NCBI GenBank assembly: GCA_910591455.2
Contig: OU342823.1
Location: 17,383,219-17,447,218, forward strand
DNA: 64,000 nucleotides
DNA from: Pholis gunnellus
Lineage: Eukaryota > Chordata > Actinopteri > Perciformes > Pholidae
Direction: 5' to 3'
Shown: piece by piece, positions 12,080-24,229 of the stretch
How positions within the stretch are numbered: the stretch's first letter is position 1
Layout: each line of letters opens with the position of its first letter
The notes under the pieces: model-generated
Databases searched by the model: none
What the model was told of the DNA's origin: nothing
What the model saw: the letters and a program-made list of their open reading frames with translations, nothing else
Translations under genes and position numbers: made by a program

Positions 12080-12955
12080 GGAGTTGTGGATATGGAGATA
12101 CTCATTTCTCTCTCCCCTGGAGGGCCAGATTGCAGCATCGTGCCATTAGCCCGAAGTTGCGCTCATGCCTTGGCAGCTCATTAACATATTTAATTTGCAC
12201 GTGCTACACTCTCTTCACAACACAATTGCGCTTCTCATTCTGCCTGCGGTAGTGTGCAAAGCTTTGCGTTACAATAACGTAGTTCGGTAATCCGACCAAA
12301 GAAATCCGGAGGCTAGCGTTTTAGCACGTAATTACACTGTGGAGAAAAAAAGCTGTGGAGAAAAAAAGCCCCCCCCCCCGCTGACTTATGGAACTATCTG
12401 TTATTTTTTGGCTGACAAAGATGAGATGGAGACGGCCACACTCATACACGGAGAGAAAACATTTAACCACACAACTTATCGTATCTAAAAAAAGTGACTC
12501 CTCACTTTTCCCACGAAAGTCCAGCAATTTCCGTCTGTTACAAGCATACAGCCTTTTCAAAATAAACTTCACAGTTTAACAACAAAACTACTTTTCAAGT
12601 TTAGACGGAGAACGAGCAGCGGGCTCCTGGGTGAAGGATTTTGTTCAACCCATCCACCTCAATGTGTGGGCTTTTGGTGTCTTTATACTTCCTGGTTCGT
12701 GATTACTTGGATTACATATGAATTGATTTTGTGGGATACCTACGAATTACAGCGCATTATTATTTGTAGGTACAGCTATGTACGCGGGGATGAAAACCGC
12801 CTGAACTCCTCAACATCTGTCAAACAAGCCGGCGGAGGTGTGACAGAGTTGAAGAAGAGAAACTGTGGAGGGAGAGAGGCATTTCTCTACCAGCATCTCA
12901 GAGTTGTTAACGGTGTATTCCGGAGACTGTACATGCATGGGGACACAAAAACATG
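12080..12955. other. non-coding stretch, no gene recognised
   Basis: Contains a duplicated 'gtggagaaaaaaagc' at about 12340-12370, directly followed by a run of about 11 C at 12369-12379. The region 12660-12955 is open on the plus strand (158-codon frame running through the CA array), but the peptide ahead of the array has no recognisable domain. Confidence 0.5.
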
Positions 12956-12960
12956 CACGC

Positions 12961-12965
<5 letters not shown>

Positions 12966-13051
<86 letters not shown>
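12966..13051. repeat. (CA)n microsatellite, 86 bp pure
   Basis: An uninterrupted CA run of 43 units, flanked on the left by imperfect CGCA units. Its length suggests high polymorphism. All threonine-histidine and cysteine-valine peptides here are artefacts of the array. Confidence 0.97.
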
Positions 13052-13054
<3 letters not shown>

Positions 13055-13550
13055 ACACAAGCAGTCATTAAAATGCACCTGCCTCTCCTCTGCCCCCTCT
13101 CCCCGACGCACTCTTTTGTCGGCTTCCTTTGTTCAATGCTAATGGTCCGCGGCAATCTCCGGTCATCCTGAGAGGCAGGAATGTTGCACGGGGAAACCGG
13201 GAGGGGAGTTAACCCCGGCAGCAGTGAGGGCCAAGAGGGGCCAGGGCTTTTTTTTTTTTATTACACAGCCGCGCACCGGATTAAACTTTGACCCAGAGTG
13301 AGAGGGTCTAAAAGCTCTGGCGGTGAGGATGGCACCTTGTTAAACGTGACTCTGAGAGGGCAATTATCTGAAGTGTTTCTTTAGCTCGAACATCTTGTTT
13401 TTGAAATGTTTTGGCTTGCTACATAACACAATTACTCTCAGTAACAATCTCGGAAAGAATCAAACTGTTTCTCAAGTGATTTGAATCGTGCGACACCTGA
13501 GAGATAAACAAGCTATACTGATAGGATTTGCTTTTATTACATCCAACTGA
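13055..13550. other. non-coding stretch, no gene recognised
   Basis: GC-richer up to 13330 with a T10 run near 13250, then ordinary AT-rich sequence. No open frame of note and no matched repeat. Confidence 0.5.
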
Positions 13551-13554
13551 CTGC

Positions 13555-13800
13555 TCGTGTGAGATAACACATTTTATTTCAGTCCATTAATGGGCCTCGG
13601 TGTGCCCCTCGCGAGCTTGTCGTCGGCGGCTCTCCACGATCGAGCTAATTATTCCTCATCATATCCAGCAGGTAGTAATTAGGCCTTTGTTACGCGCTAT
13701 CATACTGTTGATACAATAGACGGCTCTCAGGCTGCAATTGTTCTCTGCAATTGTGAGGAGGTAAAGAGGATTATGCATTTTAATAGGTGAGAATTAAAAT
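13555..13800. other. candidate conserved non-coding element
   Basis: A compact block with several homeodomain-type cores (ccattaatgggc, gctaattattcc, gtaattaggcc, ttttaatagg) interleaved with a CpG-containing core (ctcgcgagc, gtcgtcggcgg). It is repeat-free and lacks a usable frame. This mixture is characteristic of deeply conserved enhancers near developmental transcription-factor genes. The call is an inference from texture only. Confidence 0.4.
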
Positions 13801-13804
13801 AACA

Positions 13805-14630
13805 CGAGGCAGAACCCAGCGAGAGGAGAGACCACCCTCTTTGTGTTTACTACCGATGTTTATTCATGGGATCTATGAGTGCAATATCATGATTCAAAGT
13901 GACTCATTCACCGCGCTCAATCAATTGTTCCTGACTGCTGCCGACGATCAAAATGGAAAACCAAATTGACTCCTGTCTCAGTCGACACACAGCAAAAGGC
14001 AAAACAAAGAACTAATTGGTTCTTTTAAGAGATGGAGCTCTAAAAAGCTGATTGCCGAGTGCGCTTTGTCGCAGATGTTGTTTGTCGTACAAAAGGGTTG
14101 CAAAGGGATTCTAAGTGATGGGCTAGCTGATTTTTGAAGAACACAACACTTAGAAGACCTTCTGCTGATTGCTGTTACACCCACAATCACGCGTTGGCAG
14201 GGACCTATAGCACAAAACACAATTTCATCTATGATAAGTCGTTGTTAAACACTGACGTATAATACAGTGAGAGTGTCCTCGTCTGAAAAATGACAGCAGC
14301 ATCGTTTAAATGCATAAGAATGTTTGTGATTTCCGAACAAAGACATCTTGTGGTTGGGAGACTTCAGGAGCAGAAGTCCAGTACTTTGTTTTGCACGTTT
14401 TGGGAGCTTGTTCACTTAAGTGTGCGGACTATGTGTCCTTGTCCTTTGCCTGTTTCTTTTGAACCCCACTTGTTCCTAAATCGGGTCGGATGTACACTTT
14501 GTCTACTTTCTTTTCTTGGGGAGTCCTTTTTGTCCTATTTTGTAATATTGGTCATATTAATCTTTTTTGGAAGGCAAAGACAAACACTCAGCGTTCTTGA
14601 CCTTGGAAACAGTGATTTCAGAAGAACATC
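13805..14630. other. non-coding stretch, no gene recognised
   Basis: Contains a 114-codon plus frame (14290-14634) whose peptide has a hydrophobic C-terminal third but no start context, no splice sites and no recognised domain. It ends where the foldback repeat begins. I do not call a gene. Confidence 0.45.
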
Positions 14631-14635
14631 TTAAA

Positions 14636-15015
14636 GAAAGGAAATATACTTCACTTGCATCTTGCAGAATTAGATGAGAAAATGGATAATACTCTCAATT
14701 CTATCGTTCAAGTAAAACGCTACATCAGTACAGCCAGGAGCCTGAGTTTGTCTTAAGATAACACAATCTGCCTTCCAGCACCTCTAAGGCTCAATAATGA
14801 ACTCATTCCGTATTGTTTGTTTCAAATCTTTAGTGCGATGGGGCTCATGTGTCAGATTATTCCTTGGCCAGGCGCAGTGACTTCCTGGAGTCTTGTCATT
14901 ATGCGGAGGTTGCCAGGCAACCAGCAAAGACTAGAGTTCAAACATGAGAGTGATATCAGTCTTCTCATGTAAATCTCGTGGGGAAAATGTGTTTGATAAA
15001 GTGTCGAATTATTCC
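14636..15015. repeat. foldback-type interspersed repeat (family C, copy 1)
   Basis: The left arm contains 'gatgagaaaatggataatac' and the right arm, read in reverse complement, 'catgagaagactgatatcac'. The two are diverged inverted arms around a palindromic centre (14908-14922). The left arm also carries 'ccagcacctctaaggctca' and the centre 'aggcgcagtgacttcctgga', phrases I know from a very common percomorph repeat. The part around 14890-15000 also aligns with copy 2 at 16210-16330 and 16470-16510. No coding capacity is present, so it is non-autonomous. The exact ends and the official family name are not known to me. Confidence 0.75.
14908..14922. promoter_or_regulatory. X-box-like palindrome inside the foldback repeat
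   Basis: GGTTGCCAGGCAACC is a 15-bp palindrome about a central A. It fits the RFX-factor X-box consensus GTNRCC(N0-3)RGYAAC with a one-base spacer. RFX proteins regulate ciliary genes and others in vertebrates. The site lies at the centre of an interspersed repeat, so binding here would be repeat-derived. The aligned position in copy 2 (near 16240) reads GTTGCCAGGAAAC, which breaks the right half-site. Confidence 0.55.
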
Positions 15016-15019
15016 TTTA

Positions 15020-16190
15020 CGTCACGGTCCACGAAACATCTCGCAGTCTTCGTCGGATGATGGAGATTGCTTGGTTGTCATGGAGACATGTAAGTTGACA
15101 TCACGTGAACTCTGGTCCTGCGCTGACAGGTGGTCTCTTACGGGGAGAGGTTGTAATCCTCGTCTGTATTCAAAGATGACGTCTGGCATTGGACGTAAAT
15201 GGCTCCTTGATGCTTCTCCAGTCATTCGCTGACACTGACTTTAAACCCTTATCATCATTTATTATACTTATATTGCTTTGCTTGTTATTCTACTCAAATG
15301 TAGGATTTCTTTGGAATTTTACAGCTGTACACATGTTGACCTGCTGAAAAATGTAAGATATTTCTGGGCATACGGGACAGTATTTCAGGGGGAATGAGAA
15401 TGTATGAATGTGGTGTCTCACGGTATTTAATGTATTTGTGGAGACAGTGTGAAGCCAAACAAAAAGCAGGCAGAGGACATGCATCATAAAGAAGTTGAAG
15501 GTAGCGTTAAATAATGTACAGTATTAGTTGCTGTGTCTATTTCTAGTGACCTCTGTGTCGTTTCAACAACACAGTTGTTTTGGGTAAAGGCAAAGAAATG
15601 ACTCCTCAGCCAGAGATCTAGTTCTAATTGTCTTCAATTTACACGATGAAGAACACAAGCTAAGATCCCTGCTTTCAAAACAAATATAATGAGAACACTG
15701 ACTATAATCCTCTCCACCAATTACAGACAGGCATTAATTAAAGTGGCATAGAGAGACAAAATAATAAAGTTCTCATTCATACGGTGAAGTGGACTGGTGG
15801 AAATGAGGGCTGTAACAACACTCTTTAAAGGTCTTAAAGCTCCACTGCTACAAAGGTTTGTCTATATTCATGCAACACAACACCTTGTAGGGACAATGGA
15901 CAATTCCTTCCATTTAAGATGCTCAAATCAAGCAAGTATATAATTGAACACTATAGGTTTTGGTTTTTTTTGTACCATTTTCATCACCATTCGGCATGTG
16001 TCCCTGAAGTCATTTTCTACCCTGTTAACTCTCTCAACCTCCAAAAAAAGACGACAATTCCAACGAGACCATTTTCAGGAAGTCACAGTTGTTTGGAGGG
16101 ACTCATGTTTCTTGATGTTAATTTGTCAACTCTCAAAAGAAATCTGTAAAACATAGTTATAAAAGTTCTGAGCTAAGCTAACCGAGCTAA
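15020..16190. other. non-coding stretch, no gene recognised
   Basis: Lies between the two family C copies. Contains short overlapping frames only. The segment near 15815-15900 ('aaggtcttaaagctccactg') may be another degraded repeat but has no partner in the window. Confidence 0.45.
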
Positions 16191-16194
16191 GATG

Positions 16195-16560
16195 AACTTC
16201 CCAGGGTCTTGTCATGCAGTCTTGTCATCACTGGGACGTTGCCAGGAAACCAGCAGAGATGCCAAGAAACAGCTCAGCACATAAACATGAATCTAGTCTT
16301 GTTTCCACTTCAGTTAGTGTAGGGACTAAAAAAGAGGTGGTATGATGGGTTAATTTGTGAGCTTGGGAGATGAATCTTGTAACCTCTGTCCAGACCCATG
16401 CTGGCTGTTTCAACCCCTATTTCCAGTTTATATGCTAAACTAAGCTCACCATCTGCTGGCTTCATATTTCATCGTGGTATCAATTTCTTTCATCTGTCTC
16501 GGCAAAAGAGCAAAGTACACGTGTTTTTCCAAAAACATCAATCTGTTCCATTTCAAATCA
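16195..16560 (+). repeat. foldback-type interspersed repeat (family C, copy 2), mainly right arm
   Basis: Shares 'agtcttgtcat' and 'gttgccaggaaaccagcaga' with copy 1. It continues through 'ctggctgtttcaacccctat', 'ccagtttatatgctaaact' and 'cttcatatttcatcgtggta' to 'tgtctcggcaaaagagcaaa', which follows the order I know for the right arm of this percomorph repeat. The left arm appears lost. No coding remnants. Confidence 0.75.
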
Positions 16561-16564
16561 TTTG

Positions 16565-19375
16565 ATCAATAACATTTTTGTTGTTTCATTTTACGTTGAC
16601 TGACTGATCAATTAATCTGCTACGATCTACAAGAATATTAACAAAATCATGTGTTCCCTACAGCATACAGCACTTACCAGGTCCATTACATCAGCATACT
16701 CAGTGAGCGATCCATAAAACACTGAACCTCATAATAACGTTTTAATAACTTCAAAAACAGGTACGCTTTCTGCCTGGCGTCTGTATTATATCAATTAATT
16801 GGCAGATTAAGAGTGACAGAAGACTAATCAGTTTCCTTAACGATGGAAGATTTAGAAGTATATGAGTCATCTCTGGATGCTCTCTTTTCATTAAGACTTT
16901 GCAGCATTAAGAAGTTCTACCAGACGCGAAAACGCAACAAATCACATCTGATAAGATAACTACTTGGCCAACAAAAAACCATTGCCCTTCACCGTGTCCA
17001 CAATGTAACAGCCTAGCGCTCATTAAACTACCTGTGGGGGTGGGAGAGGGGTGGAGGGCTCTGTGCCGGTGTGATGCATGAAGTCTGTCGACGCCACAGG
17101 ACTCTGCTTTTTTGTTTATTTCCTTCAGATTTGTGTTAAGAGCCTTCATTAAGAGAGTAATGAATCACTTCGAGAGCAGTAAGCACAGAAAAGCTCCTGC
17201 CACCGCCACCTGCATCACACACAGTGTGCGATTGCTTTTCCATTGTGTCAGAATTTCTTTCTTCTTACTCAGATATATCCAAAAATAAAAGGATGCCGGC
17301 ACAAATAGTTTTAACCTTGGTGGTTTTGAACCAAAACGGTGAATCAACCACTTTATCACACTCGCACACTGATGAATATTTTCTGATGATATCAACTGAT
17401 ATCAACTTCTCAAACACCTCACGCTCAGGCGGCTCATCCTGATCGGACTTGGAACACCACTCCTGCGGCTGTGGAATCTTCAAATCGCCCCGACTGTTCC
17501 GCGTTATCCAGTTGGTTGAGTGCTTTTTTTTCCAACGATACAAACACCCTCCAAACTGTACCAAGATTACACTCTGCCTCGGATTCAAGAGCTCGGAAGC
17601 GCAGACGCTGTCGGCGTGATGAATCGAGTGTTTGTGTTCCTTCTCAAGTAATGCATTGGCTGTGAATGCTCCTCTCGAGCGCCCCTCGTGCATCTCTATT
17701 GTCCCCTCCCCATGCAGATGCTATCGAACACAACAAATGCGTCGCCCTGTTATATTTTCTTAGGGGCTTTCATCTGTGCTTGCCTTTATCTAAGAGGGGG
17801 GAGGACGGGCAGTGCTGTGACATTTATCGCCGTGCTGGTATGTGTGTGCGTGCATGTGGCCACTTTCTCTTTATCTCCAAAGAGCGGGTTAGATACACAG
17901 GGTGTAAGAGCAGCAGAAAGATGAAGATAGTAATGTGTGCTGGAATGCTGGTATCTCACGGGGTTTACTGCTGAGCACGGCAGGGGACGCCTCTGCATCC
18001 GTGTGTGTGCGCGGTGAAGCCATTGAAGGGGCGTCGTGACGTTCATCTGGCAAGTCCAGTTTGAGACTGAAGAGCATAACCCTGCAATAATGTATTAGTG
18101 CGGTGGCACACGAGTAAAGTTCCTGAGCTGAAAACACATGTGGAGCTTAGATCACCCTCGACCACAAGGACATTCACCGGTTTATGATTAAACCCCTGAC
18201 ACCAGCACAGATAGAACCTTATGGAAGTGCTTAAGGGCTTCCCAGATAAGCGCAGCCGCGGTTTGCAAAACGTGCGCTCTGGCACGGTTTAGGCCCTTTG
18301 ATAACAGCAGAAGGCAGCGAGCCTCCCGCTAGCCGGGAGAACTTCTGTGCGAGGGAAGCTGTGCCGCGCTGACACACATTCATCATTTTGTCTTCCTGCT
18401 CACCCCTTAAACAACTCCAGCATTTACATAGCCCAAACAACATCTGTCTTCATGTCAACCTCGTCCCCCGCAACCCCAAAACACACCACCGAGTGCAGCA
18501 GACGGACTGGGTTCACAATCGGGCCTTAAATTAGTTTGTTTAGAAGTTTTGATGTGGCTGGAAGACCTCTAAACAAAAGCCTTTTACTGAAGCATGGCAA
18601 GTGGTACATTATGCGATCAGCTTTCAAAAGGACTTTCAGAAATTTGACTTTTACGTATCTTGTTTCAAACCACAAGCCTTTCTATACAGTTTCATTTAGT
18701 TTTTCAACTGTAACCACTGATGTTCGTTGACAAACTGCCGGGCAAACTTGTGTCAAATCTTGAGCCGTGCCTCCTTTCAAGAAGAGATTATGGCCGCTCT
18801 GATGTATTGTCCATGTCAAAGGAAATGTCAGCAAGCAAACAAACAAACAACAGCTGCTCATGTCAGCCGACATCTGAGTTAATGAAATGAAGGACAGAAA
18901 AAAATTAGGGCTCGAGCAAAGTGCCGCCTGTCTATAAGAAGGAGGCGTTCATATTGATGGGCTTTACCGAAAGCCGGCTAAAGTGCTAATGTCCACTGAA
19001 ATGTCATCAGTCAAATCGGCGCTTTCATCTTCTGCTCCCAGCTGCTTCGACCGGGAGATTTCTTTCAGCCCAACATTGATTGACAGAGGAAGGATGGATG
19101 AGGGTTTGTTCTCGAGCTTGTGTGCCCTGGCGACACATCTATTCCCCTTCAACAGTTTGCTCTGAACAGACAAGACAAAGTGACTGGTTGCCTGGTTGCG
19201 CGTTCCCCTGACATTCCTCTTTGTCTGGAACATGCAAAGTGACAATCTGTCTAAGCGCACACCACTTATTCTGAGCATCTCTGTTTGTTTTTTTTCTGCC
19301 CGAGCAAAGTGGCTAGCTCGCCATCGTGTGTGTGAGCTGATTCTGAACAACTACGTTCAAAGAGCGTGTTGGCTC
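16565..19375. other. non-coding stretch, no gene recognised
   Basis: AT-rich to about 17150 and mixed afterwards. A 142-codon minus frame (17265-17693) overlaps several plus frames and shows no domain. An (AAAC)n-like run lies at 18834-18850. GC content rises around 18220-18370. No repeat could be matched. Confidence 0.45.
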
Positions 19376-19379
19376 CTCG

Positions 19380-20590
19380 ACGTCCCATGGGCTCGGTGCT
19401 GGGCACCAGATAACTCGCTGTTGGCGAAAGGGAGGTGAGGAGGTGGGAGCGGGAGCTGTGAAGCCGGTCCGAAAGGCCTCAGCGGAGGGCTGTGTCTTGC
19501 AGGCGGGTGCGATGACTGACTGGCACCTGCTCTAGAGGCACCAGATGGCCAGGCAGGGGGGGCTCATGCCAACAGGGTGAGGGGACCCCGTGTCACTCTG
19601 TGCATCTGCAGCGTGTGTCAGGATCCTGGCAATACCGCGATGTTCGGCCAGCCGTCGCCACTCAGCCGCATGCAGTCATGAGGATGAAAACTCAAGTTGG
19701 GCAAGGGATGAGTCGAAATGCAGCCACACACCTGATGCTGTACTGACGTGCAGGGAGTCAGTGGCAGCCATCCAAATAGGATCTGAGAGTATGGATAGCA
19801 GCGCAAGCGAGATTGGCTTTGGCATCTGGACAGCATACCTGGGTAGAGTAGAAGTTAGAGCTCGTCAAAAAGTTCAGCTTAATTATAGACTCAGCCAGGT
19901 GAGTTTCAATGCCAAAGAAGTTATATTTCGAACATTCAGCACCAGGGAGCATGGCTCAACTTCCAAGTCTGAGTCCCCCATAATGCTTATGAAGTGGCTT
20001 CTGTGGTTTGATCTGCACCTGAAGGTCGGTCCATCCAAAAAAATCTCAGTGACAACATTGAGGATTGCGCAGATCTTCCATGTAGCCTGACTTGTTTCAC
20101 TTTTGTGAATGTCTTTCATTTCCTTCATTTACCAAAGCCTATGGATGTGTGGCACTCAGAATGACAACACTGAAATTAGACACATTGGTCTTTTTATGGC
20201 CTGCTGACCAACCATCCGCCCTGGGTCCATCCTCAGGGATGCGTCGTCCAGCAGAGCTGAGCAGAACATCAATACAAAGGTGATGCTCTCTCCGAGGACT
20301 TCTGCCGCGATAGAAGCAGCGGCATCTACCACTGGAATGTGGATCGAGTCTGACAAGCCTGTGAGTTCTTTGTCTTTGTTGTGTGGCCTTTTCCACCCGC
20401 CACCGAGTCCCGCGGGCGGCTGGCTGGCTGAGACTAACCAGCTCAAAGACAGCCCCACTGATCAATATTTGAGCAGCTCGGCGCAGCCTGAGCTCCCCGT
20501 CCATGTCATAGGGGTCCCCATTCCTCTCGCTGGGACAAGTGCCAGGACATGCCGGGCTGTTTGAGGCCCGCTTACTGAGGTGTTTCAATA
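19380..20590. other. GC-richer block with exon-like segments on the plus strand; identity unknown
   Basis: This is the most gene-like part of the window. Segment 19612-19898 lies between an acceptor-like site (tgtgcatctgcag, ending 19611) and a strong donor (cag|gtgagt, GT at 19899); its frame is open across the whole segment, 95 codons. Segment 20237-20360 lies between tccatcctcag and a donor cct|gtgagt, and is open in one frame for 41 codons; the peptide includes SAAIEAAASTTGMW. The two do not join in phase (the first ends in phase 0, the second needs phase 1). The minus strand is also open for 149 codons over 20139-20588. I recognise no family on either strand. It could be a spliced non-coding RNA, a diverged gene, a decayed retrocopy or chance. 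Confidence 0.3.
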
Positions 20591-20594
20591 CTAG

Positions 20595-22925
20595 CAGCTA
20601 GAACATCCCTTGATCCATTATAGATGAACTGGGGAATTTGCTGGCAAGCTGTATGCGTGTAATTGAAGGAAACAAGGCGGCTACATCAATGTATGAAGAA
20701 TAAACACGTACACATGCTGAACATGTGCCAAACAGACCAACACAAATCTTAGTGCATCATTACAGAGGTCTGAACAACAAGACAGGTTGGCTGCTCAGAA
20801 CCCACCACATGGGGAGGTGGGCGGATGACAGAAAGTGACACTTCTATCATCATGCACTAAAAATCTACAGCTAGTTAGAGCAGAACCGTGGGCTTGGGGA
20901 AGAAGTGTGTATGTCTGCATGTTTGTGTGTTTGAGAGCTCCCCACCTACGCAAACAAAGCCCAAAATTACAAAAGTGATCCAGCAAAACAATCATCGCAG
21001 TGAAGGAAGGAGCTTCCGCCGTTGATCTCTGAGGAGCCGGTTGCCACAAATAGCTATTCTTCAAAAACCAAAAGTACACCACCAGAAAAGAGTTGGTGAC
21101 AACTTCCAGATACTTTGACGCAACAACAAAGACCACAAAACCACATGAAGATGAAGTCCTGGAGTGTTTTAAAACCTACATTTAGACTTTGGGATTCTTT
21201 CACATTCTTCTTGTTCAACTTGCATTCATTTTGCTGATAATTTATGCAGTAACTGTTTTTTTCCGCATCCTATCAAATCAAGCAATACTTTGATCAGTGT
21301 CTAATTACATGAGAGAGAGGAGAATTGTGTTGCCTGATAAGTACTTTAGAATACATTATCAGTTGGATGTATGCAGAGCGCTGATTTATTTTGTTGCTCT
21401 TGTAATACTCTGTTAATTAGAAGAGGGGAGGGGTGTTTAATTAATGCTGGTGGGGAGGATTAAGGACAGGGGGGCAACAGCTTTCAACTTGTCAATTAGA
21501 AACACGGACGTAAAACAACACGAGCCAGATAACTGACAGATACACCGACTGCACACAAACAAGATGCAAACAAGGCTCTGCAGTTCTATCATTGCCGCGG
21601 CCGGTTGAAAGTGGGCTTTTTTGTTTTCACATACAGTTTCTCGCACCTGCCTTTTTAGTTTGTGTTTTCAGGGAAGAAGAGTGGACTTCAAGGAATTTCC
21701 ATCGAAACCGGTTTTCATCAGTTTTGTATTCTGTTCCTCGATGCCATGGCATCTGTGGAACAAGCTGTGCTACCCATACAGAAAAGGCTTCCCTCTTCTT
21801 TTTGGACTGCCTCACAGCTTCTTTTCGTCCCATCGCTATTCTGTATGTGTGCACGTATGCACGACAGAAATGAGAACAGATTAGAATCTTTGCTCCGTGG
21901 TCTCCTGTCTTGCTTCTCCCTCAACCTTCTGACATGAAACTGTGGATTTATTTCATTCCCTGTTTCCTTGGCAACTCTCTCCGAGAGACCAGCAAGGTTT
22001 CGGCAGGAGACAGAGTGAGGCAGTGGAGTCATTATTTACTGCAGGGCTCAAGCTCTGATATTCACCGACATGCTTTACAGCGTCACTTCCTTTTCTCCCA
22101 TGTCTATTTCTTCCCCTCATCAGGACGTACATGATTACAGTCTCCACGACGATGCTGTTGGTCGGGTTACAGACTGGACATTTTGAAATAGATCTATTAT
22201 CTATTATGAAAAAAAGAGAGAAAAAATCCTTTATTGTTGGTGGCAGGTGGGAGATGCATGTTAAAATCAAAAAATAATATTTTCAATATGGCACTGAAAC
22301 TGCGAAGAACTTGTTGAGGTTCATATTGAAGTATGTGCTTCAAGGCTAATTAGAAGAGTTATTCTACGTGCTAATCACTGTTTGTTGGTTCAACGTCCTC
22401 ACACTGAGGCAAGGCAGGCGGAAAGGCCACCTTTTACTGGGTGATAAATCTAAATTTGAAAAGTGTGAAATTCAATAAGCCGGGGTTTTAATTACCGCCC
22501 GTGTTCACTTTCTCCCTTCATCCATGACTGTAAACTGAACAAGAGTGCTCTGAGCGGCTGTGGCACGCATGGAGAAACAAATGGAGTTCACCTTGTTCCA
22601 AACCCATTCATCATCAGCTGTCAAGACCGGGGCAATGTCAGCTCTCTTTCATTACTAAACATTTTATCAACTTTGGTTAACTATTAGATACTGCAAGACA
22701 ACTGTAAACAAATTAGATTGTGGTGAAGAAATTGGGGTTTGTTTAAACAAATGCTTAAAAGACGACAACTTCAGGTGTTTCCCCCCAAATCCCCATCAAA
22801 ATGTTTCTCTCACTGGTAGGTTATAGCAACATAAATGATAAAGGAGATTACAAAATGAAAAATTCACTGTTGCACTGTTAATCCAAACACAATACAACGG
22901 GTGTGTAGTTAATTTAGCTTTCATC
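20595..22925. other. non-coding stretch, no gene recognised
   Basis: Several 80-110 codon frames overlap on both strands at 20795-21136 and 21590-22270, but none has a domain or consistent splice context. Sequence near 22480-22640 is repeat-free and could be regulatory; I cannot support more. Confidence 0.45.
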
Positions 22926-22929
22926 TTAT

Positions 22930-23312
22930 ATAGGTTTTTAGCCACGTTAACAGCATGGCTCTAGCAGTGTTGGTCATATATATAAAATATTTGTACACCC
23001 CTTGGATGGATTGCAATGGACATTTGTGCAGAAAGTCGTGGTCCCCAGAGGATGAAGCCCACTGACTGGTGAACCAGTGGATTTTCCTTAAGCACAACCA
23101 TGAGGTTGACATTTTCTGTTTTTAGGTGAAATGTTAACTAACTCAGGATAACAACTTTGGTGATCCCTGACATTTCATCTCGGTCACAATTAAAACGTGT
23201 TCAACACTTTGGTGACCATTTACCTGCAAAACGAATGACTAATTCTCATCACCGGCGCTAATTGCCAAATGCTAAACAAAGAAGGTGAACATGGCAAACA
23301 TTATTCCAGGTA
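22930..23312 (-). repeat. interspersed repeat (family B, copy 1)
   Basis: Contains 'ttggatggattgcaatggac', 'gtggtccccagaggatgaag', 'aactttggtgatccctgaca', 'ccatttacctgcaaaacgaa' and 'gaaggtgaacatggcaaac' in an order I know from one of the most abundant percomorph dispersed repeats. In-window support: its reverse complement aligns with 52225-52345 (the ctctggggaccacg stretch) and with 28590-28800 (the tgacatttcatct / gactttacaactagc stretch). No protein remnant is present. Just after the end, 'ttccaggtag' is tandemly duplicated (23304-23323). Confidence 0.75.
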
Positions 23313-23324
23313 GTTCCAGGTAGT

Positions 23325-24130
23325 GTTGGACCCCATGTCAATGCTCTTCTGGCTGAACAGGAACAAATCCATGCTGCCAGGTATAAAAAGTCTGGTGAAA
23401 AACGTTCCCAGAACAGTGGGAGCTGTTTTAACAGCCATTTAGTACCGATGGCTTATCGATGAGATCATATCTTATCCTAAAATACAAACTCTGCCAGGTT
23501 CTTTTCATGAAAAAATAGCATTTTGTGTGGCACACAGATATGATGTAGCATTAAGTAATATGTATTTTATTTTCATACAATAAATATTAAAGAAACAGAC
23601 TCAATTGAGCTTGAAAATGATTGTTTTTCAGCAATAACAGCAATCCAGTCAGGCCCCACATCACCCCTGTCTGTTCTCTATCTTGCTGGCTGTTAATGAC
23701 CGGTTTCGAAGCGGCACTTTTCTCCACAAATGGAACACCTTGAAACAAAGAGTTGTGCCTGTCAAAGCAATGTGATTCCAAACACACACCGAGCCTCGAC
23801 AGACACGCAGGTGTTAGTGGAGCCCGTCTCCTTGACCGACCTTCCGGATTGCCTCGCACCAAACGCCGTCTTTTGTCTCTGAAATGGCAGCAATTAGCGG
23901 CTGGAGCCAAGCGGAAGGGGTTATTTTTGAACGTGCGCGGGGGCAAACAGAGCAAGGAGGGAGTGAATGGGAGAGAGAGGAGGCCCGAGAGAGCCACAGG
24001 GGCCTGGAGTGGGAGGCAGAGAGAGGGAGAGCCAGAAGGTCAGGGATAATTAGAAGCCTTTGTGGCCCTCACAAGAGGCTCAGGAGGAAGCCCACAGATG
24101 GGTTCTCAGCTCCCAGACACCTTGGAAAGG
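23325..24130. other. non-coding stretch, no gene recognised
   Basis: The frames here (136 codons minus at 23587-23997, 98 and 146 codons plus) occupy the same DNA. The sequence becomes purine-rich at 23930-24040, giving Glu/Arg/Gly-rich peptides on the plus strand. No domain recognised. Confidence 0.45.
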
Positions 24131-24133
24131 GTG

Positions 24134-24135
<2 letters not shown>

Positions 24136-24225
<90 letters not shown>
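24136..24225. repeat. (AC)n microsatellite, 90 bp
   Basis: An uninterrupted AC run of 45 units. Confidence 0.97.
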
Positions 24226-24228
<3 letters not shown>

Positions 24229-24229
24229 C

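Noticed and set aside
12666..13171. Long frames with threonine-histidine or cysteine-valine repeats
   Set aside because: They are translations of the CA/TG microsatellite; the same holds for 23884-24357, 33079-33451 and 39990-40467.
19612..20360. Joining the two exon-like segments into one coding sequence
   Set aside because: The first ends in phase 0 while the open frame of the second needs one carried base; in phase 0 the second segment meets a stop after seven codons.
20156..20458. Minus-strand peptide containing DAAASIAAEVLGESITF, loosely like part of the OPA3 protein family
   Set aside because: Similarity is limited to about 20 low-complexity, Ala/Glu-rich positions, the flanking residues do not follow the family, and the plus strand is equally open.
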